A DNA stretch of 50,814 nucleotides, from contig URBG01000008.1 in NCBI GenBank assembly GCA_900546055.1, positions 1 through 50,814 of the forward strand, in the 5' to 3' direction. Shown in pieces: positions 17,428 through 25,286 of this stretch (its first letter is position 1; each line of letters begins with the position of its first letter). Source of the DNA: an uncultured Mycoplasmatota bacterium (GTDB lineage: Bacteria > Bacillota_I > Bacilli_A > RF39 > UBA660). A program made the position numbers and the translations under genes. Below the pieces are notes generated by a model. It searched no databases and was not told where the DNA came from. It saw nothing but the letters and a program-made list of their open reading frames with translations.

Positions 17428-19178
17428 AAAATGGCTTTTATTCTTCGAACGCCAGCGCTACTGGCTTCTTCTTTTTTAATTTTGAAGTGTCCTAGTTCAC
17501 TAGTGTTTTGAACGTGAGGACCACCGCATAATTCTTTAGAAATATTTCCAATTGAATAAACAGTTACTTCGTCTGGATATTTTTCAATAAACATACATTC
17601 AGCGCCTGAATTTAAGGCTTCTTCTTTAGTCATCTGTGTATGAGTTACAGGAATTGCCTCTTCAATCCATTTATTAACTAAAGCTTCAACATTTTGTTTT
17701 TCTTCATCGGTTAATTTATGATCACAAGAAAAATCAAAGCGCATACGTTCAGGGGTAATATTACTACCTTTTTGATGAACATTTTTATTAACTACTTCTT
17801 TCAAAGCAGCATTTAATAAGTGCGTTGCTGTATGGTATTTAGTTTCGATAATACCATTACCTGAAAGTCCACCTTTGAATTTTTGAGTAGATCCAGCTCT
17901 TGATTTTTCTTGATGCTCTTTGAACTTTTCGTTAAAGCCATTTATATCTACTGCTAAATTTTGTTCTTTGGCTAACTCTTCAGTTAATTCAATTGGAAAG
18001 CCATAGGTATCATATAATTTGAAGGCTAAATCTTTATTAATAGTATTATCATTTAAGTTATTAGTTATTTTTTCAAATTCTCTTAACCCTTTTTCTAAAG
18101 TACGATTAAATTTTGTTTTTTCAGTTTGCATGACATTTAAAATTATATCTTTATTTTTTTCAAGTTCGGGATAGTATTTAGCATAATCTTCAATAATCAT
18201 TTGAGCAATTGATTGATCCCAATTACTGTTAATATCGATGTCTAACTTTTTAGCATATCTAATAGCTCTTCTGATTAATCTTCTTAAAATGTATCCTTGA
18301 TCAGTATTTGATGGCTTACAGCCAGAATCATCTCCACTAATCATAACGATAGCTCTAATATGATCAGCAATGATACGCATTGCTTTAGTATAGTTTACAT
18401 CATCATATGATTTACCAGTAATTTCTTCTATTTTAGTAATTACTGGTTTCCAAACTGAGGTTTTATAATTATCGTTTTCACCTTCTAGTACAGAAGTTAT
18501 TCTTTCAACTCCCATACCTGTATCAACGTTCTTTTGTTTTAATTCAGTTACATTTCCTTCATCATCTAAATAGTATTGCATGAAAACGTTGTTCCAAATT
18601 TCAACCCATCTTTCATCTTCAGGGTCATGTTTAACTGGAACAGGCTCATCACTACGCCAATAAAAAATTTCACTATCTGGTCCGCATGGCCCACTACCAC
18701 CAACAGTCCAGAAGTTATCATCTTTGCCTAGATAGCTTATACGGTCTTCACTGATGCCTAGACTTTTCCAAATACCAGCGGATTCTTCATCTCTTGGAAT
18801 ATTTCCCTCGCCTTCAAAAACAGTAACAGCTAGTTTATCTTTTGGAATATTTAAAACTTCAGTTAAGAATTCAAGGCTCCAGCTAATTGACTCTTTTTTA
18901 AAGTAATCACCTAAACTCCAATTTCCTAACATTTCAAAAAATGTATGATGGGTAGTATCACCTATTTCATCTAAATCATTAGTTCTAAAACATTTTTGAA
19001 CATCGACTAGTCTTGTTCCTTCAGGATGAGTTTCACCCATTAGGTAAGGTACTAATGGCTGCATCCCAGCGGTTGTAAATAAACTAGTGGGATCGTTTTC
19101 CGGAATGATTGGGGCACTTGGAATATGTTTATGTCCTTTAGTTTCAAAAAAATTAATATATGTATCTTTAATATTCAT
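17421..19178 (-). CDS. alaS: Alanyl-tRNA synthetase, short form without the C-terminal domain
   Basis: AlaRS charges tRNA-Ala. The 585-residue protein has the class II catalytic core (KCFRTNDLDEIG; HTFFEMLGNWS near residue 78; DTGMGVER near residue 219). The tRNA-recognition helices follow, then the editing domain with HTATHLL near residue 452 and CGGPH near residue 550. It stops right after GVRRIKAIL. The DHHA1/C-Ala domain of typical bacterial enzymes (about 870 residues) is absent. Since the frame ends cleanly in a terminator, this looks like a natural short form. It is the last gene of the Ala T-box operon and overlaps the preceding kinase gene by 11 bases. Confidence 0.93.
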   Translation of the reverse strand: MNIKDTYINFFETKGHKHIPSAPIIPENDPTSLFTTAGMQPLVPYLMGETHPEGTRLVDVQKCFRTNDLDEIGDTTHHTFFEMLGNWSLGDYFKKESISWSLEFLTEVLNIPKDKLAVTVFEGEGNIPRDEESAGIWKSLGISEDRISYLGKDDNFWTVGGSGPCGPDSEIFYWRSDEPVPVKHDPEDERWVEIWNNVFMQYYLDDEGNVTELKQKNVDTGMGVERITSVLEGENDNYKTSVWKPVITKIEEITGKSYDDVNYTKAMRIIADHIRAIVMISGDDSGCKPSNTDQGYILRRLIRRAIRYAKKLDIDINSNWDQSIAQMIIEDYAKYYPELEKNKDIILNVMQTEKTKFNRTLEKGLREFEKITNNLNDNTINKDLAFKLYDTYGFPIELTEELAKEQNLAVDINGFNEKFKEHQEKSRAGSTQKFKGGLSGNGIIETKYHTATHLLNAALKEVVNKNVHQKGSNITPERMRFDFSCDHKLTDEEKQNVEALVNKWIEEAIPVTHTQMTKEEALNSGAECMFIEKYPDEVTVYSIGNISKELCGGPHVQNTSELGHFKIKKEEASSAGVRRIKAILE

Positions 19179-19704
19179 GGTCCACCTCTTCTATTAGCTT
19201 AATTATTTTATTTTTTAAATTAGGAATATCACTATCGTTTTGGATAATGAAATCATAATCATTAAATTTATCGACGTCTGTTTCAGTGACATCCTTTTTT
19301 TCTTGTTCTGTTAACTTATTATCCAAATTTGGTTTTTCAATTTTAATCAAAACACTATTGGGCTGATTTTTTAAAAACTTTAATTCAGGAACTAATCTAA
19401 TTCCAGTAATAATCATAATATCACAATGATTAGACAAGAACTTAATATCTTCTTCCATTCTATCTATAAAGAAATTAGGATATGTTTCTTTGATTTTTTT
19501 ACCTAATGATTGCAGAATATCACGAGGTTTTGTTTCTTCTTTTCCATCCCAATTATAAATTTCTTGGATATATTTTTTTAAATATACGGTACAAGAGTAT
19601 CTAATAACTATTTTACTTTTCTTTTGATAATATTCTTCAGTGACATTGGCAGCAGTATCTTTTCCAACTTTAGCTTTACCGGCAAAAACATATAATTTTT
19701 CCAT
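19168..19704 (-). CDS. P-loop kinase, second of two paralogs (dNMP-kinase-like)
   Basis: The 178-residue P-loop protein opens MEKLYVFAGKAKVGKDTAA with Walker A GKAKVGKD. A KEETKPRDILQSLG segment follows, then a VTETDVDKFNDYDFII segment like the lid or base part of deoxynucleotide monophosphate kinases. Related domains occur in phage dNMP kinases and dephospho-CoA-kinase-like proteins. It shares its whole layout, including WDGKEETKPR, with the upstream neighbour, so the pair arose by tandem duplication. It overlaps alaS by 11 bases. AGGAGG precedes the start. The substrate is unknown. Confidence 0.75.
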   Translation of the reverse strand: MEKLYVFAGKAKVGKDTAANVTEEYYQKKSKIVIRYSCTVYLKKYIQEIYNWDGKEETKPRDILQSLGKKIKETYPNFFIDRMEEDIKFLSNHCDIMIITGIRLVPELKFLKNQPNSVLIKIEKPNLDNKLTEQEKKDVTETDVDKFNDYDFIIQNDSDIPNLKNKIIKLIEEVDHEY

Positions 19705-19712
19705 AGGACCTC

Positions 19713-20240
19713 CTAATTATCTTCTATAATATTATTGATTTTATTTTTTAAATCGTCCAAACTACCTTCATTTTGGATTGTGTAATCATAGGCATGATAG
19801 TTGTCAAGTGCGGTTTCAATAAGGCTTGTTTTTTGCACTTTTGTTAATGGACTTTCATAATTTGGTCTTTCAACTTTAATGGTAATTGTCTCTTTGAACT
19901 TTGCCTTTGGCATATTTACTTCTTCTGGCATTCTTGAATCGGTAATTATAATTATATCGGCATATTTTTGAAGAATATTGATATCTTCTTCCATTCGTCT
20001 AACAATAAAACCTGGATTTATTTTTCGTGATTCAAGAGCAATGTTTTGCAGTTCAGTTCGAGGTTTTGTTTCTTCTTTTCCATCCCATTCACAAATTAAA
20101 CTACCATAATATTTAGGATAATAGCCATATGAAAGTTTGATTACTTTTTTACCTTTACTAGTATATATTTCATCAAGTATTTCAGCGGTTGTATCTTTAC
20201 CACTTCGCGCTTTACCAGCGAGGACATATAATTTTTCCAT
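19713..20240 (-). CDS. P-loop kinase, first of two paralogs (dNMP-kinase-like)
   Basis: The 175-residue paralog of the next gene opens MEKLYVLAGKARSGKDTTA (Walker A GKARSGKD), then CEWDGKEETKPRTELQ, IIITDSR and a C-terminal LDNYHAYDYTIQNEG motif. The fold fits small deoxynucleotide or nucleoside kinases. Both copies keep the P-loop lysine, so both are probably active, perhaps on different substrates or as a heterodimer. AAGGAGGAG lies just ahead of the ATG. It is nine bases downstream of the Nudix gene in the Ala T-box operon. Confidence 0.75.
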   Translation of the reverse strand: MEKLYVLAGKARSGKDTTAEILDEIYTSKGKKVIKLSYGYYPKYYGSLICEWDGKEETKPRTELQNIALESRKINPGFIVRRMEEDINILQKYADIIIITDSRMPEEVNMPKAKFKETITIKVERPNYESPLTKVQKTSLIETALDNYHAYDYTIQNEGSLDDLKNKINNIIEDN

Positions 20241-20249
20241 AACTCCTCC

Positions 20250-20699
20250 TTATTCAAAACCGATTTCACGGTAATTTTGATTATTTAGATAATCTTCAAT
20301 CATTTGACGGCGATTAGCTGACATGTTTTCTGGAAGATTATGTATATTAAACCATTTTAAATCATCACATTTATCTGGCTCCATTATTTTAGGATTGCCC
20401 TGCCAATTACTACTATGAAAAACTGGCATTATATATTCACTACCATTAAAATTAGCATGAACTATATTTACTAGGGTTAACTCATTAGGGTCTAAAGTAA
20501 TGTTTATTTCTTCTAAAGTTTCACGAATTAAACATGACTTAATAGTTTCACCTTTTTCTAAATGGCCTCCTACACTGACGCCCCACTTATCATCTTCGAT
20601 TCCTGTGTTATAGCGGTGCTGGAGAAGAACATATTTTTCACCTTTTTTCTCTTTGGTGAGAATCAAGAAAACAGCACATCTGGTTTTAAATCTTACCAT
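20250..20699 (-). CDS. Nudix hydrolase (MutT-like)
   Basis: The 149-residue protein has a complete Nudix box, GGHLEKGETIKSCLIRETLEEI, split here as GGHLEKGE near residue 44 and RETLEEI near residue 58. Nudix enzymes hydrolyse nucleoside diphosphates linked to another moiety. The central segment HYNTGIEDDKWG before the box and FNIHNLPENM after it fit MutT-like NTP pyrophosphohydrolases. It is the first coding gene behind the Ala T-box leader, and its start carries GGAGGAATT. With the two P-loop kinases it suggests a nucleotide-pool function tied to alanine status. Confidence 0.9.
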   Translation of the reverse strand: MVRFKTRCAVFLILTKEKKGEKYVLLQHRYNTGIEDDKWGVSVGGHLEKGETIKSCLIRETLEEINITLDPNELTLVNIVHANFNGSEYIMPVFHSSNWQGNPKIMEPDKCDDLKWFNIHNLPENMSANRRQMIEDYLNNQNYREIGFE

Positions 20700-20703
20700 A
20701 ATT

Positions 20704-20905
20704 CCTCCTTGAAAAAGAAAAAGATACCAGGCTATCTAGGAACGAAAAGCCGTGGTACCATCCTAATTATTCTTAATTTTGATAACGGCTACTCACCGGA
20801 AATGTTTACATTTCACTAAAAAGGAGCTTTGGGTTAATCAACTTACTAGGTTCCACCATTTCCTAGCTCTCTATAAAGTTTGAATTAACTTACTTTTCTT
20901 TTTTT
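20704..20905 (-). promoter_or_regulatory. T-box leader, alanine-type, of the nudix-kinase-kinase-alaS operon
   Basis: Uncharged tRNA-Ala is expected to switch this leader on. Read on the minus strand it shows an AGUA loop-E element, AGAGAG, the apical loop UGGUGGAA and the specifier AAAGCUC (GCU, Ala). The T-box core GGATGGTACCACGG is at 20750-20764. The terminator pairs GGTACCACGGC with GCCTGGTATC (20749-20759 and 20723-20732), then TTTTTCTTTTT, so it hides the T-box bases themselves. The base of stem I reaches into the last codons of the AI-2E-type gene. No clear promoter was found. Confidence 0.9.
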
Positions 20906-22104
20906 ACGTTTTTATGATTTTTAATTTTATTGACACTTATCGTGACTTCAGAATCTAATATTTCTTCGTCGGCCCGATCAATTATTCCATATTTTCGATC
21001 AAAGAATTGGAATATTGTTTTTCCAACAGCTAAAACAGGAGTTGAAATTAGCATTCCTAACATACCGAAGAAATATCCAAATACTAATAATCCTAACATA
21101 ATTGTTACTGGATGTAGTTTAGTTGTCTTTGACATAATATATGGTTGCAAGAAGTTGCCTTCTAAGAATTGAATAACGGCAACGACAACAATTGTCAAAA
21201 TACCGATAGTTGGGCTTTGAGTAAAACCAACTATTACAGCAGGGGCTCCACCAATATATGGTCCTAAATAAGGGATGATATTAGTTAAACCACAGAAGAA
21301 TCCGAAAAGTGCGGGAGCTTTAAGTCCAATCATCCACAAACCAATTGAGGTTAAAATAAAGATAACTGAACAGTCAATTAAGGCTCCTTGAACATATTTA
21401 CGAAGTGAATTATTCACGTCGTTGATTAAATTCATACTAGTATCTCTAATTTTTTTCGGAATAAAATTAATTAAAGATGAGCTTGAATCAAAGCTTACTA
21501 ATAAGAAGAAACCAATAATAAGACCTAGCACTAAAGTTCCCATACCAGAGAAGAACCCTGAAATTATACTAAATAATTGACTTGGTAATTCTTTGGTAAT
21601 ACCAGCAGCAATTTCATTGAATTTATCGAAGAATTCTGTTTTTAGTGAATCAGCATCAATGTTTTGAATTTGGCCAATGTAATCAAAAAGACCTAAACAC
21701 CAACCTTTAATTGATTCAAAAACTCCTGGAGCTATTTTAGCAAATTCACCTATTTGAGCTGCTAATAAAGGAATTAACGCCGCTAATACAACAAATACTA
21801 TTAAAAATAAAATTAAATAAGTTATAATAGCGCCAAAGCTCCGTTTGATTTTTTTAGATTGTAGCCATTTGACAAATGGATCAAAGAGCCAAGCTATTAA
21901 AATACCAATAAATAATGGAGCGACAATTTTTACAACGGTCCATATAAAACTAAGGATATTCGTTTCTTTAAATAAAAGTAAAATTAAATAGATTCCTAAA
22001 GCTAATAGTAAAAAATATGTTACTCTTAAAACTTTGGAAGCAAGGTCAGTGACATCGTTTATTTTTTCGGTGTCGATTTCTTTATTATTTCTTCTTTTCA
22101 GCAT
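20890..22104 (-). CDS. AI-2E/PerM-family transport protein
   Basis: The 404-residue membrane protein matches the AI-2E transporter (TqsA/PerM/YtvI) family. It has paired N-terminal membrane helices, a periplasmic-like loop with GEFAKIAPGV, and a C-terminal block with GLTNIIPYLGPYIGG and FLEGNFLQPYIM, the family hallmarks. Members export small molecules or sodium/protons; the cargo is not predictable here. I use the ATG at 22104; a GTG nine bases earlier is too close to the AAGGA site. The gene follows frr by 16 bases. Its stop codon lies inside stem I of the downstream T-box leader. Confidence 0.88.
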   Translation of the reverse strand: MLKRRNNKEIDTEKINDVTDLASKVLRVTYFLLLALGIYLILLLFKETNILSFIWTVVKIVAPLFIGILIAWLFDPFVKWLQSKKIKRSFGAIITYLILFLIVFVVLAALIPLLAAQIGEFAKIAPGVFESIKGWCLGLFDYIGQIQNIDADSLKTEFFDKFNEIAAGITKELPSQLFSIISGFFSGMGTLVLGLIIGFFLLVSFDSSSSLINFIPKKIRDTSMNLINDVNNSLRKYVQGALIDCSVIFILTSIGLWMIGLKAPALFGFFCGLTNIIPYLGPYIGGAPAVIVGFTQSPTIGILTIVVVAVIQFLEGNFLQPYIMSKTTKLHPVTIMLGLLVFGYFFGMLGMLISTPVLAVGKTIFQFFDRKYGIIDRADEEILDSEVTISVNKIKNHKNVKKEK

Positions 22105-22120
22105 ATTATGCACGTCCTTT

Positions 22121-22669
22121 TTAAACTGTAAGTAGTTCGTTTTCTTTTTCTTTTAGAAGTTCATCCACTGTTTTATTATATTTGTTTATTAAATCTTGAA
22201 CATCTTCAGACATTCCTTTTTTTTCATCTTCAGTTGCCTCTTCTAATTTTTGAATATCTTTGTTAGCATCTTGTCTAACGTTTCTCAAATGGATACGGCA
22301 ATCTTCAGAGATTTGTTTAACTTGTTTAACATAATCTTTTCTTGTTTCTTCAGTTAAAACAGGAATATTTAAAGTAATTGTTTCACCATTGTTATTAGGT
22401 GTTAAACCAACATTGGCTTCATATATACCTTTTTCAATGTCGCCTAGACATGATTTATCAAATGGTTTGATCATCAACTGTCTAGCTTCTGGAACTGAAA
22501 TAGTTGCGAGTTGTTTTAGTGGGGTACTGGCTCCATAATAGGTTACCATAACACCATCTAAAATCGCAGGATTAGCGCGTCCAGCTCTGACATTTGTAAA
22601 CCTCTTTTTCATGTTTTCAATAGCTTCTTCCATTTTTGTTTCTGCTATAAATAATATATCTTCCATCAT
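22121..22669 (-). CDS. frr: Ribosome recycling factor
   Basis: RRF splits post-termination ribosomes together with EF-G. The 182-residue protein shows the full family pattern: FTNVRAGRANPAIL near residues 24-37, VTYYGASTPLKQLA, IKPFDKSCLGDIEKGI and a C-terminal three-helix segment with VRQDANKDI. The length is normal (about 185). It is preceded by two consensus promoters in the 186-base gap and is followed by the AI-2E-type gene. pyrH, its frequent neighbour, is not here. Confidence 0.97.
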   Translation of the reverse strand: MMEDILFIAETKMEEAIENMKKRFTNVRAGRANPAILDGVMVTYYGASTPLKQLATISVPEARQLMIKPFDKSCLGDIEKGIYEANVGLTPNNNGETITLNIPVLTEETRKDYVKQVKQISEDCRIHLRNVRQDANKDIQKLEEATEDEKKGMSEDVQDLINKYNKTVDELLKEKENELLTV

Positions 22670-22700
22670 TTCACCCTTTCAATATATTTATATTATAATA

Positions 22701-22795
22701 TATATACGTTTTGCCTGCAAGGTAAATGTGATATTTATTAGAAGTTTCTGGGATTTACAGGGAATTATTTTACGTTTTTTTTAAGTGTTTGTCAA
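22701..22795 (-). promoter_or_regulatory. frr: Two tandem promoters ahead of frr
   Basis: Distal promoter: TTGACA (22790-22795), 17 bases, TAAAAT (22767-22772). Proximal promoter: TTGCAG followed after 17 bases by TATAAT, near 22692-22720. The distal one would give a leader of about 90 bases; the proximal one a leader of about 17 bases. Confidence 0.65.
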
Positions 22796-22805
22796 ATTTA
22801 AGAAC

Positions 22806-22831
22806 TAAAAAGAAGAAGTTTTACACTTCTA
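22806..22831 (-). terminator. Probable terminator after the lipoprotein gene
   Basis: Stem AGAAGT/ACTTCT (22814-22819 and 22825-22830) with a 5-base loop and TCTTTTTAG on the minus strand. The stem is short. Confidence 0.55.
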
Positions 22832-22854
22832 CTTTTATTACCATCTATATAAAC

Positions 22855-24066
22855 CTATTTGTCTTGTTTCAAATCATCTGGTAATGTACTAAAAATATCA
22901 AGACTTTCTACTGTTTTTTCTGGTGATTTAGCCGGACTTTGTAAATTCGATGGCTCGCCAATACTTGTTGGTGTAATATCCAAAGTTTCAATTGTGTCAT
23001 CGTGATTTATAGGCTCTGCCACTTGGCTGTTTTTAGGCATTGCTTGAGTATTAGTATTTTGAATTATCTGAGTATTTGAAATTTGTGGATTTGTTGCCGG
23101 CTCTACTATAACGTTTGGCGCTACTGATGCAATGGTAGGCTTTGGGTCCTCTGGAGCTGTTATTGTAGATTGGACTGATGGCACTGAGGTGGTTTGAGCG
23201 TTCATTATTGGCGTTTGTGAAATTGCAGTTGGTTTAATGTTTTCGTTTTTTGGTTCATTATTTTGAATTGTTGGGGCAATTGGTTTTTTCTTGTTTTTTC
23301 TTTTAGAAATTATTACAACAATTAAAATTATTAATAATAATGTACCAATTCCTGCTGTAATATAAATATTTGTCATGTTATAAAGTTCAAATTCAAATTT
23401 GACATTTTCTTCTTTAAAACTCAATAAGTTCCATACTAATTTTTTACCATCATTTTCAACAGATGTTGCATTATTACTTTTTGCTTTATATGGTAAATTA
23501 ACAGTAAAATTCATATTCATACTACTCATCATTGCAGAATAATCAACATTGTTATTAATTGATGTACTATTATCTGTTGTGGGATTGTCATATGTAGTAG
23601 TATCATTGATAGTATTTTCAGAAGGATTTATTTGACCTTCTATTTCTTTTGAATCTGAAGATGTTAATTTAGCAGTGTAAGTATTTTTAAAAAATCCTTT
23701 TTTCATCGTAAACAGTTGGTCACTTGATTCTTCACTACTATTTAGACCAATTCCTATATTTCCAGTAACTTCTTTATCACTACTAACAGTATCTATATTT
23801 TCAATAGCTTTAGTGAAGGTATAACCCCTCATGGAATCATCTGCATATTCTTTAGCTTTAAAACCTTGTTTTTCAATTTCTTTTACTTGATCAGCGCTAA
23901 AGATCTCCTGCTCTGACTGTTCTAGGAGTGAGTTGTTGAACGCTTCAGTTATAACTAAATTCATACTTTTATCTTTATTAATATCCATTCCAATTTCCAT
24001 TTTAACACAGCCGGTTGTCAATAATACGGCGATCATGACACCTAAAAATTTAAAACCTTTTTTCAT
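22855..24066 (-). CDS. Membrane-anchored lipoprotein with a proline/asparagine-rich tail
   Basis: The 403-residue protein starts at the ATG at 24066 (GAGGGAGAT upstream), giving a lipoprotein signal with lipobox LTTGC at residues 15-19. An external domain of about 210 residues follows (GMDINKDKSMNLVITEAF...), resembling the LppM-like pattern of lipoproteins. One membrane helix lies near residues 237-257, then KRKNKKKP. The cytoplasmic tail of about 135 residues is rich in N, P, T and Q. So it would be tethered at both ends. Function unknown. A promoter at 24092-24120 drives it alone. Confidence 0.8.
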   Translation of the reverse strand: MKKGFKFLGVMIAVLLTTGCVKMEIGMDINKDKSMNLVITEAFNNSLLEQSEQEIFSADQVKEIEKQGFKAKEYADDSMRGYTFTKAIENIDTVSSDKEVTGNIGIGLNSSEESSDQLFTMKKGFFKNTYTAKLTSSDSKEIEGQINPSENTINDTTTYDNPTTDNSTSINNNVDYSAMMSSMNMNFTVNLPYKAKSNNATSVENDGKKLVWNLLSFKEENVKFEFELYNMTNIYITAGIGTLLLIILIVVIISKRKNKKKPIAPTIQNNEPKNENIKPTAISQTPIMNAQTTSVPSVQSTITAPEDPKPTIASVAPNVIVEPATNPQISNTQIIQNTNTQAMPKNSQVAEPINHDDTIETLDITPTSIGEPSNLQSPAKSPEKTVESLDIFSTLPDDLKQDK

Positions 24067-24091
24067 TAAATCTCCCTCTACTTTCTTTTTT

Positions 24092-24120
24092 ATAATACAA
24101 GGAGATGATGTTTTTGTCAA
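24092..24120 (-). promoter_or_regulatory. Sigma-A promoter of the lipoprotein gene
   Basis: TTGACA (24115-24120), 17 bases, TATTAT (24092-24097) on the minus strand. The -35 box is part of a GTCAATAATTGAC palindrome. Confidence 0.75.
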
Positions 24121-24160
24121 TAATTGACGAATTGGAATGTTTGTCTCATAAATAAAAAGT

Positions 24161-25168
24161 TTACGAAGCTTTACATAAGCTTAAGGAAATTTCATAATAA
24201 GTTTGAGGATGAATAGTCTTGGCCATTTTTTTAATAGCATTTAATTCATCAGTTCTAACTTGACTAGGTTTTAAATCACAAATATCACTAATTTCTTTTC
24301 GTGAATAAACTTTGTCATCAACAAAACCAAATCTTAATCGTAAAACTTCATTTTCTTCTTCTGTTAAATCACTATAATCAAAACTATCAATAAGCATTTG
24401 CGTCTCTGCTTGTTCAAGGTCTTCATATTCACTTGGAATGCATTCACCTGTGGTATTTCCTTCCTCATTTATAGGAGTGTCGAGGTAGTCAAATGGTTTA
24501 GATAATGATTGTAATTCTACGAGTCTATTTTCAGTAATACCTAAAAGATCACATAATTCAGTAGCAGTTGGATATCTATGTTCTTTCATTAGAAAGGCTT
24601 CTTCAACTTGGCTTATCTTTTTAATTTGGGCAGCAGATGATGCTGGAACTTGTATATTTCTGCCTGAACTTTCAATATATCTTTGAACATTGTTTTTAAT
24701 GCAATGGGTGGCATAGGTGGAAAATCTATAGTCTTTATCAAAGCTAAATTTTTCAGCTGCAATCATTAAACCCGCAACAGCTTCCTGAAACAAATCTGCG
24801 AAATCCTCGGTATTATTTAAATAATTATTCAATGTTTTTGAATACTTAGCAGCGAGACGGATATTATTTAAAACGAGGGCATCACGAACTTCAGTTGAAA
24901 TAGCAATTGCTTCTTCTAATATTTGTCTTTTTTCTTCAGCATCGATATCGCTACTCATTTTTTGTTTAAACCATGGATATTCTTCTGCAAAATAAGCTAT
25001 ATACTCAGCTTGTTTTTCAGGGTTATCACTGGCTTTATGGTAAAACGAAAGCTTTAATGCTCTAAGTAGTTTTCTTTCTTTAGCCTTTGATAATTTTTTA
25101 TATGGAGTTCTATTTAAAACATCTTTAACACTATCGTCAGTAAACATTACACTTTCACAAAGGGACAT
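24161..25168 (-). CDS. Sigma-70 family RNA polymerase sigma factor, divergent
   Basis: The 335-residue protein has sigma regions in order. Region 1.2/2 covers about 95-180 with LVLNNIRLAAKYS, DLFQEAVAGLMIAAEKF and YRFSTYATHCIKNNVQRYI. Region 3 follows, then region 4 near 265-320 with LTEEENEVLRLRFGF and an HTH (SRKEISDICDLKPSQVRTDELN). The N-terminal 90 residues are unlike the region 1.1 of RpoD. I start at MSLCESVM because AGGAGGT precedes it and the promoter lies just upstream. It may be an alternative or the housekeeping factor of a divergent lineage. It follows dnaJ after a terminator. Confidence 0.85.
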   Translation of the reverse strand: MSLCESVMFTDDSVKDVLNRTPYKKLSKAKERKLLRALKLSFYHKASDNPEKQAEYIAYFAEEYPWFKQKMSSDIDAEEKRQILEEAIAISTEVRDALVLNNIRLAAKYSKTLNNYLNNTEDFADLFQEAVAGLMIAAEKFSFDKDYRFSTYATHCIKNNVQRYIESSGRNIQVPASSAAQIKKISQVEEAFLMKEHRYPTATELCDLLGITENRLVELQSLSKPFDYLDTPINEEGNTTGECIPSEYEDLEQAETQMLIDSFDYSDLTEEENEVLRLRFGFVDDKVYSRKEISDICDLKPSQVRTDELNAIKKMAKTIHPQTYYEISLSLCKAS

Positions 25169-25196
25169 AATAGACCTCCTTTTTATTAGAATAGGT

Positions 25197-25225
25197 ATTA
25201 TAACATTCCTCTCATACCCTGTCAA
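25197..25225 (-). promoter_or_regulatory. Sigma-A promoter of the sigma-factor gene
   Basis: TTGACA (25220-25225), 17 bases, TATAAT (25197-25202) on the minus strand, a perfect consensus. It lies inside the longer open frame, which supports the start at 25168. Confidence 0.85.
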
Positions 25226-25262
25226 ATTAACATTGTTATATGTTTTTTACAATTTGGACAAT

Positions 25263-25286
25263 AAAAAAAGCCTAAGATAGGCTTAT
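25263..25286 (-). terminator. Intrinsic terminator after dnaJ
   Basis: Perfect stem AAGCCTA/TAGGCTT (25268-25274 and 25278-25284) with a 3-base loop and a TTTTTTT tail on the minus strand. Confidence 0.8.
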
